NCBI GenBank assembly: GCA_018398765.1
Contig: JAHBMJ010003031.1
Span: forward strand, 1-22,500
DNA length: 22,500 nt
Direction: 5' to 3'
DNA from: Chromera velia
Taxonomy: Eukaryota > Sar > Chromeraceae
Of this stretch, positions 1 through 8,360 are shown piece after piece. Numbering within the stretch: position 1 is the first letter of the stretch; the number at the start of each line of letters is the position of its first letter. Both the position numbers and the translations under genes were made by a program. The notes beneath the pieces are model-generated. The model was not told the DNA's origin and ran no database searches. It saw nothing but the letters and a program-made list of their open reading frames with translations.

Positions 1-756
1 TGCATGTATGTGTCCTGGTACGTGTCTATGTGTATGTATGTATGTATGTGTGTGTGGACAGGTGTATGTGCATGTGTCGGTGTATGTGTGCATGTATATG
101 TGCGCACATGTGCCTGTGTGTGGCTGCATAGGAAGGAAAAGGCAGGCATACGATCAGGAAGGCATGCATGCATAAGGGTCTGAGGGGAGGCGCCAAATAG
201 TGTCGCTCGCACCCAGGCAGTCAGTCATGCAGGCAGGCAGGCAGGCATGCGGGGCGCCAGCTAAATCTGTGCCTCGCGCTGCGGTTGGATGAGCATGCAG
301 AGCGTGTGCGAGAGAGCTTCGGAGCGTTCCTAGTGGAGCGTTGCGTCGGCTGAGTCACTGACTGACTCTTTCACTTACTCAGTCATGATGCACTCGCTCT
401 GTTGCTCCTTCAGTCAAGCAGCCGTCCAGTCGATCGACCGACGTTTGACCCTCTCGTGTTTCCTCTCTTCTCCTCCTGTTTTCTTGGTTGCTTGTTTGTG
501 GTGTGTGCGTGCAGGCAGGCAGGCAGTCGGACAGGCGGGTAGACCTGGATGCGGGCGGGCAGGCAGGCAGGCACAGGCAAGCAGAAGCAGGCGGGCGAGC
601 GTTCGGGGCCGAACCGAATCCGAGGCCGAGGGATGCTGGGAGGCGATCGATCTCGGTCTGGAGAGAGAGACCGGAGGGGGGAGGGAAGGGAAGGGAAGGG
701 CAGAGGGGAAGCGAGGCCACGCAGAGACAGAGACGGAGAGAGGTTGTCGAAAGCAT
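1..756. repeat. Microsatellite-like flank, gene-free
   Basis: Positions 1-130 are cryptic TG/TATG repeats. (CAGG)n blocks occur at about 226-245, 510-529 and 553-592. The 630-756 stretch is purine-rich on the plus strand. Open frames here follow the repeats and show no recognisable protein. Confidence 0.6.
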
Positions 757-1405
757 ATAAAACTTTAAAAAATTAACCCCTCTAAAAGTATTCGATTAAT
801 TTCCATAGAGTCGGAAGCGTGCTAACAAACACGGTAAGGCCTGAGCTAAGAACTAGAAGTATCACTGTATGAAGTCTATATCACAACAAAACAGAAACAG
901 TATAATTATAGAAGGGTGTTGATTTTTTTTTCTTTGTTTCTTCACATCAAGTGGTCAAATCGCTGCGCTGCGCCCGGGACAGGCCTCATAAATAAGATGC
1001 ACGGTCTCTAGTAGTCCCCATCACTACATGCTTAGCACTTCTGCAAAAGCGCACTACATATTGATCGAGGGTTTTGTTATGCATGCTAATGCATGCCGCG
1101 TCCGGCCCCACATATGAGGGGCGGATCTAGCCTAGATTCAAGTAGTAGTTTGCCGTGCACTATATATGGCCTAGCATATGGCCCATGATAATATGGGTGG
1201 GTTTTATAAAAACTTGAGGTCTAGCTTGAGATTAGGAAGAACTTTCCTTCGTAGAATTTTTTTTTAAATTTGGAATTTCTAGTAACAAAAAAAAATTGAA
1301 AATGAACTTGATATATAACTTTTTTTTTTTGTGATAAGCTGGTCTATGCCACATTGTTTTTAGTTAATTATACTGTGTAACATTGAAGATATAAGTTAAT
1401 ATTAG
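757..1405. other. AT-rich block downstream of the RNMT gene
   Basis: Composition changes sharply to AT-rich DNA with T/A runs (about 925, 1258, 1319) and short echoes such as TATGGCCTAGCATATGGCCC at 1166-1185. No coding frame, tRNA or recognisable RNA is seen. It mirrors the AT-rich block at 8858-9470 on the other side of the gene. Confidence 0.5.
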
Positions 1406-1759
1406 CAGTGTCGCCGTTCTATCAATTTATGCGGGATCACTCACGACGAAGAGATCGCGAGAGAGAGAAAGTGCGGAAGAAAGCTTTCTGCCAAGAAGCG
1501 ATTCGGGCTAGAAAGGGCCGCGTTGCCCCCGCCCGTGATGATGAATGGGCTCACCGCCGCAGCGATTTCTATAGTATTTCTATCATATTCGTATGACAAG
1601 ACGACTTACCGCAATCCTGCATGTTGCAAATCTTACTTTGCGCATTGAAGCCCTAATACAACGGATCTTGCTTCCGGTTCCCCGTGTCCCCCTTTTCTCC
1701 CCTCTCTCATTCTGCCCTAGATTCTGCCCAGTCTGTATCTACTGAAAGGCTTGCAGAGG
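1406..1759. other. Gene-free stretch between the AT-rich block and the RNMT stop
   Basis: This is mixed-composition DNA immediately 3' of the methyltransferase stop, so it should hold the 3' UTR and cleavage site. I see no clear AATAAA on the minus strand. A 62-codon plus-strand frame at 1408-1596 is basic and lacks an ATG start; I do not call it a gene. Confidence 0.4.
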
Positions 1760-2158
1760 TCAAGACGGTTTCTCTTCATTTTGCTTCCGGCGTCTCACGA
1801 ACTTCACAGGCCGACCAGACACCAACCCTCCCTGGGCCTGAGCCTGAGCTTGGGGTGGGGGGGCTGCTTGACCTTGTGAGGGCATGTGGGGAGGCACAGC
1901 AGGCTGCTGTCCTGCAGCTCCCCCCACAGCCCCATGCACCGGCATTCCCGCTTCCCCTCTTTTCCTGAACGCGAACGCCATGTACAGTGCGAAAACGTCC
2001 TGCTGGTCTGCCGTGAACTCTATCGAGGCTCTGTGCTGTTCCAACCACCGTCTGAACCCCAGCCTCCCTCCAGACTCGTCATCCCAGACTTCCGCGTTCC
2101 GAAGAACGAAGTCGAAAGGCAACGCGAAGATAACGTCGAGACCAAAGTCCTCGGCAAG
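1760..2158 (-). CDS. RNMT: RNMT exon 11, C-terminal part and stop (residues 687-818)
   Basis: The acceptor is CGCACGCAG before CTTGCCGAG and the stop TGA is at 1762-1760. LAEDFGLDVIFALPF to YMAFAFRKRG closes the catalytic domain. The rest is a low-complexity tail (QAQAQAQ at 789-795) ending in a basic KFVRRRK cluster. Confidence 0.9.
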   Translation of the reverse strand, partial: LAEDFGLDVIFALPFDFVLRNAEVWDDESGGRLGFRRWLEQHRASIEFTADQQDVFALYMAFAFRKRGEAGMPVHGAVGGAAGQQPAVPPHMPSQGQAAPPPQAQAQAQGGLVSGRPVKFVRRRKQNEEKPS

Positions 2159-2633
2159 CTGCGTGCGTCGAGTTCGTTTGAAGTATCCAAATAAATGTAC
2201 GAATGTCGTGAATATGAGAGGTTGAAAGAAGGAAAAGATTTGCGGCACAAAAGTTCGCAAATCAATAACAAAATGATAGCAGTGTCACGCGTCGATCTCG
2301 CCTCCCGAGAAAGAAGATGTCTCTCGCCTTAATTCTCTTCTCCGATCCGTCCGACCGAACGCAGAGTTAACGAGAGAGGTCCGACCGAACGCAAAGTTAA
2401 CGAGAGAGGCATGCAGCTTTCTGCCTGGCACACCGAACGCAAAGTTAATGAGAGAGGCATGCAGCTTTCTGTCTGGCACACCCACACTTACGATCGAGGT
2501 ACGAGGCAACCAACCTGTTGGAAGGCTGTGAAGGGGACGTTGAACTCGTCTCCGTCGATTGCCTCAATCAACCAGAACCTGACATCATCCTCATCCATCG
2601 CCATGTCAATTCAATTCAATTCAATTCAATTTA

Positions 2634-2678
<45 letters not shown>

Positions 2679-2839
2679 CAGGCAGAGAGAGAGAAACTCC
2701 ATCCACCAACAAGAGTCTAACTGCCGTCGTGCGAGATTGATTCTCCTGGCAAAGAACGCAGGCAAAGGAGAGAAGAGAAGATTCTGCAAATTCACAAGTG
2801 TCCATGGGATCACAGCGGACCCTTTCGCCAGGAAGTCTC

Positions 2840-2870
<31 letters not shown>

Positions 2871-4270
2871 CAATGGGCATATGAAGGGGGTAGAGGGGTT
2901 TTGCGACACACGAAATCTTCTCCCCTACTCCCTCTCTCCCTCACTCCCAGATGAAATGGCATGACAGAGGGACAGGACACACACAACACACACACACACA
3001 CACACACATACACACACACACACACACTCACACACACCCACCCACACACACACACACACACACCACACACAAGCGAAGGACCTGTAAGGAATCCCCCACG
3101 TCTCTGAGAAGATCTTCCTGTACGCCATCAGGCTCTCCTTCTCCTTCTGGTTGTACCAGATCCCGTTGCCCTGTTGTTTGAACCCCGCCTCCTTCAGAGC
3201 CTCCTGCTGGCCGTCGAAGGGCTCAAACACGTGCTTCCTCAACGTCTCCGCGGAGAACGAAACCTTGTACACAGGATTCCCGAATTCCATGCTGCCTGGG
3301 GCCGGGCTGAAACCCTGCCGAGCTACCTGCAGGAAAAGAAAGTGCATAGGTGACAGAAAAAGCTAATCGATACATGGACTCATGCGTCGAGACTGACCAT
3401 GCATATCCGTCCGTCAGAAGAGAGAGAGAAGGATCGGAGAATTGACAGAACAGATGAAAGATCCAAATGAGTTGCCGAACGCTTTATTCTTGTGTGGAAT
3501 CGTGGGTGGGTGGTAGAGTGGCCCCCCACAGTATGACAGAGAGTGCTGCCCCCCCACAGACGACTAACTGCAGGTTTGAGTCTCGTGAGTCTGTGTGCGA
3601 TGGCCACACAATTGGTGGTGGAACCGATGAACAGACCCCCCGGCTTCAGGCGTTGAGCGACTCGAGAGAGGAACTCCGCAGCTTGACGTTCACTCCCCAT
3701 CAGATAGTGCATCGCCAACTGCACGCACGCAAGCACGGATGATTGCAAGATCATTTTGCAAGTGCACGTACACAAAGTAAGAATGCATAGACTCATGCAA
3801 AAAGGCTCTTCATGGCGCGCGTCGCACTTCTTCGCAAGGGGTTTCCGGTCAGGTGAAAGCACAAAGACACGCACATACACACGCGCATGCGCACGCAAAC
3901 CGAGATAGAGGGAGGGGATGGGAGGCAAAGGAGAAGGGGGGAATGGAAAGGGACAAAGACAGCTCGGAACGACAAGAAAACGCATCACAATGTCGGGTCC
4001 AACGGGCAAATTTCCTCTCCTTCTTCTCCCCTCCCCAAAATGGACCGCCATCGCGACATGCAGGGGCATCTCACGGTCTGTCCTGCAGTCTGAAGTTGTC
4101 TCATATGAAAATCTTTGCGTGCCTCGACTCGCTGATTGCGTGCAAATTTTCTTCTCACCTCACCTGCATAGAGACAACATCGAACTGCCGGTCTTGGAGC
4201 CCGTCCCAGGTCTCCTGGGTCATCAAATCTCCTGCTCGGAGGTCTGTCTCGAAGTCAATCTCGTCTGCAG

Positions 4271-4303
<33 letters not shown>

Positions 4304-5276
4304 GAATCTGCGTTCTGACAGCGTCCATTGTGGGGTTGTCCAGTGAAGATATTCTCTGTCGTATGCTACTCGAAACGTCTACAGAGAAAAATCAAAGAGA
4401 CAGAAACAAACAAACAAACAAACAAAGAAAGAAAGAAAGAAAGAAAGAAGGCTCCTGAGAGAAAACAGGACATCACAGAGACGAAACCAAAGATAGAGAG
4501 CTTCGAAATCTATTCACAGATGGAAGCGAAGACCCAACGAGGAATTTTACGAAAAAGGGAAACGCCTTAATTTCCCTTTTCCAAACAAAATCTTTCGATT
4601 CAATCTGTCGCGTGCCCAAAGTTTGTCAGACAGACTCATCCATCTATCTGCCTGACCTTTCTTTCTCATCCCTTCAACCCTCCTGACCGCCTCGTCAATT
4701 TCTTGTTTGGCAAGGTCAATGCCCACCTGCCCGCATGCACATCATTTTCTTATTTGATTTGCATTTTGTTTTTGAAGGTACGTGTGCATGCACGTGCGTA
4801 CGCATCCAGTTTGTCATTTGCTTCTTTGCTGCACAGATGCCATTTCTACTTGATGAAATGGAGAGAAACCAGACATCACACGAACGTCTCGGTAGGTGGA
4901 GAAGGCCAGACGGAGACGGACAGGTACACATGGAACGGAGGACGACAAGACCAGTAGATCAATTCAAAGAAAACTAGGTAGAGAAGGATGGAGACTCAGC
5001 AACCAATCAAGTCAACAAAGCAACCCTAGCTCAAATCAAGCACCACCGACAAGCCAAGCGACAGACCAGAGACTCCACAGCCCTCCCCCTCCACTTCCCC
5101 AGGTCCTGCCCCTTCCCGCACCCCAGGTCAAGCACCGTCTTCTTCTTTGTGTCTCCAAGAGGCACAAATCTGCACATGCGGAAAGAAGGGAAAAGAAACA
5201 AACTCTCTGCCTCTTCAACGCGGTAGAACACGCAAACATGTGTGATGGAGTGTACACATAAGCATAAACATACACA

Positions 5277-5345
<69 letters not shown>

Positions 5346-7272
5346 TCCCCGTAAACCGGTTGCTACCTATGCACAGAGAATTCAGCTCTCGAATTTTGAC
5401 ACACCTGTAGACGCACATACATGTAGTCTGTGTATTGCGTGCATCAACGGCGCATTTCCATACGCACACATGCGTACGTTCATTCATGCGTCTGGTACGA
5501 CACTTGTATGACCACAGCCTTCACCTGATGGTTCACTTCCCCAGTGCCTTTCTGTATGCGCACACATATTTACTTGTATCTGTATGGACTGTATGTTCCT
5601 GACCTCTGTATGAGCATGAGCTTCACCTGATTGTTCAGCTTCCTCAGTCCTTCTATCTTTGTGTGCTTTGCCACGCTCTGCTTCTGCTTCAAATTGTACA
5701 TGATACGAATCCTCTCGTTGGCATCGAAAATACCTGCAAGCCATGCATGCATGCAAGGCAGCAAAGCAACAGACACGTACAGACAGAAACGAAGTCATGC
5801 ATGCATACACGAATGCTTATGAGTTCGTGCGCAGGCACACAAGAAAGCAAGCAGAAAAAAGCCAGACAGGAAAATAGAAAGAAGAAGTGTAGTTCGTCCG
5901 TAGGCCTGTCAAGACACCTGACTCTGCGGGCAGTCTCTCGAGTGAGACTCGATCGAATCCCCCCTCCCTCTAATTTCCACTGTCTGACATTTCATCAAAA
6001 TCACATGAACCACTAAAGACCTACCTGATTGACATGAGCAAACCAACCCCCTCCCCCCTCGTACATACAAGAACACCTGCATGCATGCATGATACAATCC
6101 GACCTACGGACTGACTGACCGGGGAAGAATTCGTCCTGCAGAGGGGGTTCAGGTTCTTCGTTTCCGTTCTCGTCGATCGGTCTGGCCTGTCCGGCATCCG
6201 TTGCTAGGTTGACGGCGTTGGTCAGCTGTTCCATCCATCCGTCCATGGATTGCATGAACGAACACACAGACACAACAAGGGAGGCAGACAGACAGACAGG
6301 CAGAGCAATCAGATGTCTATTTAGTGCAGCAGGTACATCGAAAGAGAGAGAAGCAGAAGGACGACTCCACGAACAGTCTTCCTTGATGGGCAACTACAAT
6401 GCTGAATGAATGAAATGCTGGCAGATCGATTCAGTAATAGATCTGCCCCTCATGCTCCCCCTCTCCCCCGCCCGGTTAAGCGTCTCTTCACGGTGCCACT
6501 TTGAATGAATGGATCCCCACAGGAAAGAGCTCAAGGAGAAAACACGCTGTGCATCGGTTCTACGTTCAGCTCGGCAAAGAGAGGAGTGCAGGAGGGAGGG
6601 AAAGATCGCTGAACGCGGCGTGACTTCTCCTTTGCTGTCTTCCGTAAGGGGGGGCGGAGGGAGGGGCATGAGAGAGAAGACAAAAAAGAGGAGAGATTGG
6701 AAGAGACGAACCAGAAAAGTCGAAACCACCTTCCCATGGAAAGGAGACATTGACGCACGCTGACCAGGTACATTTGATACAAAGAGAGAACAAACGACCA
6801 ACCATTGCCTTGATGAAGTCCAAAAACACGTCGTTGACTATTTTCCTCGCGTCCTGCAGGAACTGTCTGCCCGCGCTCCCCCCCTGTTCCTGTTTTTGGG
6901 TATGTTGATGATTCCTCTCGGCCAGTCTCCGCGCATAAAGACTCGGGCCGTATTCCAACAATACGTGTGGGAAATTGAAAGGCGCGTTGGAGATGAGCTG
7001 ACAGTGGAAGGTCGTCTGTGTCCCGCCCTCTACGTCCGAGAATTCTAAAGTGCTCAGCCTGATGGTGAAAGAGGGAGGCGGGATGTCGGTGGAAGAGGAA
7101 GAAGAAGAGGCGGCCTTCTGTTTGTTTGAGGCTGGTGGATTGTTTGCGGCAGTGAAGATCCACTGACGCGTCCTTCGAATCTGCACGTGCATGAGACGAA
7201 GCAAATTGGCACATGTGTGAGTGATCTTCCCCTCTGTCTTGTTTGTCTGTCTGTCTGTCTCACCCTCTCTCA

Positions 7273-7321
<49 letters not shown>

Positions 7322-8360
7322 TTACACATTTACACACTTACACAGACACACACGCACCACTCATGCACGCGCACACAGAGACGGGGAAGGGAGAAGGGAG
7401 GGAAGGAAAGATAGAAGGAAACGAGAAACCGACTTTCTGCACGAAACACATGATTGGGTGAGATTGCTTCGGCTGCCTAATGATTTGTTGGTTCACGCAT
7501 GCCACCGCACTGGAAGGCAAAAAGATCAGAGAGGCTTGTCTGTCTTTTGTGCTTGCTGTGTAAAGATGGGAGGGGAAATCTGTATTCATTCAACCGTTTG
7601 TTTCCTTTCTGTTCCAATCCATTCAAGGTCCCCACGCACCCACCCCGACCTGTTTCCTCTGTGGGTCCATTTTCCCTTCCAACAACTTGAGTGCGTCCTC
7701 TTCTTCGAGAGGGGTGATGCTTCGCCCACTCAACTGAAGATGAACTGGGCTGTCTTGACAGTAGACCTGGAGAGAGCCTAGATGACGAATCTGAAGGAAA
7801 CGAGGCTTCTTCCCTTCCTCTGTTCTCTTCATAACCTCTTCACCAAAGCTCTCTTCTCTGAACTCAGAAGGAGCCGACTGGGTGACCTTCAAACCTGCCA
7901 GGGCTGCCTGTCTTAACGGAATCTTCAGCAGAGGGTCTGCATGATGAAGGCGTCCGTTGGGGTGCGGGGAGGGGGGGGTGGTAGATGAGGAAGAGGGTTT
8001 GTTCTTTTTGATCTGCTCTTCCAAAGTCTCCATCTGCTTGAGGATCTTCTCATACTGCCACTTATCAAGCTCATCCGAAAATGTGCATTTGACGTCGGCC
8101 ATTTCCTTCTTCAGAACGATCGGGTTCTGCACAGGCAGGTTGATGCCCACCTGGATCGCTTGCGTGTCTACACTATCACAGCTCTCTATCTTTCCCAAAG
8201 TGCAGAATAAATGAGCCTCCTTCCGACTGAACAATTCCCGCGCAAACTCCGCACACTGGCCCTCTGTGGAGTACTCAGACCGCCCCACTCGCACCGTCTC
8301 CCTGAAGTGGCGCCGGGCGCTTGAGGGAATCTCAGGCAGTTTTCCAACTTTGTGGAACAT
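1760..8360 (-). CDS. RNMT: mRNA cap guanine-N7 methyltransferase, 11 exons, 818 aa, with long N-terminal extension
   Basis: The enzyme family transfers a methyl group from S-adenosylmethionine to N7 of the guanine cap on nascent mRNA, normally in the nucleus. Exons (minus strand, 5' to 3'): 8360-7650, 7180-6803, 6225-6120, 5733-5604, 5169-5067, 4726-4657, 4264-4164, 3718-3569, 3326-3082, 2578-2515, 2158-1760. Every intron is GT-AG and every phase joins. Visible family motifs: LRKLNNQVKLMLIQ (428-441), DLGCGKGQDLGKW (456-468, SAM loop), VGIDLA (477-482, acidic end of strand 2), AGDL (510-513), FDVVSMQLAMHY (527-538), RLKPGGLFIGST, FGNPVY (598-603), FWLIEAID (666-673) and a terminal YMAFAFRKRG. 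Residues 1-400 match nothing I know. The ATG at 8360 is the first after an in-frame TGA near 8425 and has G at -3. Residues 754-818 are a Gln/Pro/Ala tail ending in KFVRRRK, a possible nuclear signal. The exon chain is my manual reconstruction; no transcript data were seen. Confidence 0.9.
2355..2457. repeat. Three-copy minisatellite inside RNMT intron 10
   Basis: The 25-base core CCGAACGCARAGTTAAYGAG plus AGAGG occurs at 2355-2379, 2385-2409 and 2433-2457. The third copy is flanked on both sides by a near-identical block, ATGCAGCTTTCTG.CTGGCA, at 2411 and 2459. It lies between exons 10 and 11. Confidence 0.85.
2515..2578 (-). CDS. RNMT: RNMT exon 10, residues 665-686
   Basis: This is a 64-base exon. 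Acceptor GATGATGTCAG before GTTCTGG; donor GTTGGT after CAACAG. It completes Arg665 and encodes FWLIEAIDGDEFNVPFTAFQ, matching the 'F.L..av.dvpEylv.f..l' region of the family. Confidence 0.9.
2638..2674. repeat. (GA)n microsatellite in RNMT intron 9
   Basis: About 18 uninterrupted GA units on the plus strand. It sits in intron 9, about 60 bases on the acceptor side, and is complementary to the (CT)n tract at 2836-2871 in the same intron. Confidence 0.95.
2836..2871. repeat. (CT)n microsatellite in RNMT intron 9
   Basis: CT units with a single CC interruption. It forms an inverted pair with the (GA)n tract at 2638-2674. Confidence 0.95.
2978..3073. repeat. (CA)n microsatellite next to the exon 9 donor
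   Basis: About 95 bases of CA units with minor interruptions (CCCACCCA), starting seven bases inside intron 9. Transcribed as (UG)n. Confidence 0.95.
3082..3326 (-). CDS. RNMT: RNMT exon 9, residues 584-665, contains a lineage insertion
   Basis: Acceptor TTTCCTGCAG before GTAGCTCGG; donor GTCCTT after CCTTACAG; ends in phase 2. It encodes MEFGNPVYKVSF (the family FGNEIY block) and then about 52 residues before WGIPY, where the human enzyme has about 12. The extra stretch (about 608-655) is charged and looks like a surface insertion. Confidence 0.92.
3569..3718 (-). CDS. RNMT: RNMT exon 8, residues 534-583
   Basis: Acceptor GCGTGCAG before TTGGCGATG; donor GTTAGT after AAACCTGCA; phase 0 at both ends. 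It encodes LAMHYLMGSE then VAQRLKPGGLFIGSTT, the conserved 'FVCHYSFES ... ERLSPGGYFIGTT' block that includes cap-pocket residues. Confidence 0.93.
4164..4264 (-). CDS. RNMT: RNMT exon 7, residues 500-533
   Basis: Acceptor CTGCTGCAG before ACGAGATTG; donor GTGAGG after CTATGCAG. It encodes DEIDFETDLRAGDLMTQETW and ends FDVVSMQ, equivalent to the 'TAD ... FDICSCQ' part of the human enzyme. Its acceptor directly abuts a (CAGG)n array, read as (CCTG)n on the transcribed RNA. Confidence 0.92.
4267..4301. repeat. (CAGG)n array at the exon 7 acceptor
   Basis: About eight units of CAGG. On the RNMT pre-mRNA it reads (CCUG)n and ends at the CTGCAG acceptor of exon 7, so it supplies the pyrimidine-rich stretch of that 3' splice site. 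Confidence 0.9.
4405..4449. repeat. Compound (CAAA)n(GAAA)n microsatellite in RNMT intron 6
   Basis: About five CAAA units pass into about six GAAA units. It sits mid-intron and has no coding role. Confidence 0.9.
4657..4726 (-). CDS. RNMT: RNMT exon 6, motif II (residues 477-500)
   Basis: This is a 70-base exon. Acceptor GCGGGCAG before GTGGGCATT; donor GTCAGG after AAGAAAG. It encodes VGIDLAKQEIDEAVRRVEGM, whose Asp480 matches the acidic residue that contacts the SAM ribose in this fold. It is too short to stand out as an open frame and was found by looking for the missing motif between exons 5 and 7. Confidence 0.92.
5067..5169 (-). CDS. RNMT: RNMT exon 5, SAM-binding motif I (residues 442-476)
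   Basis: Acceptor ATGTGCAG before ATTTGTGCC; donor GTCTGT after GAGTCTCTG. It carries VLDLGCGKGQDLGKW, the signature SAM-binding loop of cap N7 methyltransferases. The donor after CTCTG gives the family's usual 11-residue spacing between KW and the next motif. A second phase-0 GT, 12 bases earlier, would make the loop four residues shorter. Confidence 0.93.
5273..5346. repeat. Compound (CA)n(GA)n microsatellite in RNMT intron 4
   Basis: About 50 bases of CA repeat with one CGCA interruption, followed by about 20 bases of GA repeat. It lies in the middle of intron 4. Confidence 0.95.
5604..5733 (-). CDS. RNMT: RNMT exon 4, start of the methyltransferase domain (residues 399-442)
   Basis: Acceptor CTTGCAG before GTATTTTCG; donor GTCAGG after ATACAGAG. 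It starts in phase 1 and ends in phase 2. It encodes ANERIRIMYN and LRKLNNQVKLMLIQ, which correspond to the 'YN...LRNFNNWVKSVLI' stretch that opens the catalytic domain in RNMT/Abd1 proteins. Confidence 0.92.
6120..6225 (-). CDS. RNMT: RNMT exon 3, residues 364-399
   Basis: Acceptor GGAACAG before CTGACCAAC; donor GTCAGT after CCCG. It begins in phase 0 and ends in phase 1. It encodes LTNAVNLATDAGQARPID followed by an acidic, Pro-rich linker. The acceptor lacks a nearby pyrimidine tract, but it is the first AG after a pyrimidine-rich stretch about 75 nt long (about 6226-6300), which supports the choice. Confidence 0.8.
6803..7180 (-). CDS. RNMT: RNMT exon 2, residues 238-363
   Basis: The acceptor is CACGTGCAG before ATTCGAAGG. 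The exon ends with ATG before donor GTTGGT, phase 0 at both ends. It has a basic start (IRRTRQW), a poly-Ser run at 262-267, a segment rich in beta-type residues at about 275-312 (FTIRLSTLEFSD then TTFHCQLIS) and a C-terminal helix (ARKIVNDVFLDFIKAM, 348-363). The function of this part is unknown to me. Confidence 0.85.
7245..7320. repeat. (TCTG)n then (CA)n in RNMT intron 1
   Basis: A few TCTG units at about 7245-7260, then a CA tract from about 7275 to 7320, within intron 1. Confidence 0.9.
7650..8360 (-). CDS. RNMT: RNMT exon 1, residues 1-237, unrecognised N-terminal region
   Basis: Starts at ATG 8360 and ends at AAACAG before donor GTCGGG, phase 0. It encodes residues 1-237: a mixed region to about 94, a charged Glu/Lys-rich helix likely to form a coiled coil at about 95-120 (DELDKWQYEKILKQMETLEE), a Ser/Pro linker at 121-135, then a second mixed segment. 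I do not recognise a domain. The continuous 237-codon frame without low complexity, and the exact phase match to exon 2, support real coding. It could be a separate upstream gene only if a stop or terminator lay in exons 1-3, and none is seen. Confidence 0.85.

Noticed and set aside
2355..2475. CRISPR-like array
   Set aside because: There are only three units with unequal spacers in a eukaryotic intron; it is a minisatellite.
2485..2492. GTAAGTG donor 23 bases beyond the chosen exon 10 donor
   Set aside because: It looks like a stronger consensus donor, but using it would shift the frame into exon 11 and add residues with no family match.
2870..3181. His/Thr- or Cys/Val-repeat open frames over (CA)n
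   Set aside because: They are translations of the microsatellite. The same applies to frames over 5240-5350 and 7220-7410.
5079..5084. Earlier phase-0 GT (GGGCT/GTGGAG) as exon 5 donor
   Set aside because: It would shorten the loop between KW and the VGIDLA motif by four residues. The later donor gives the family's usual spacing, although the earlier one is not excluded.
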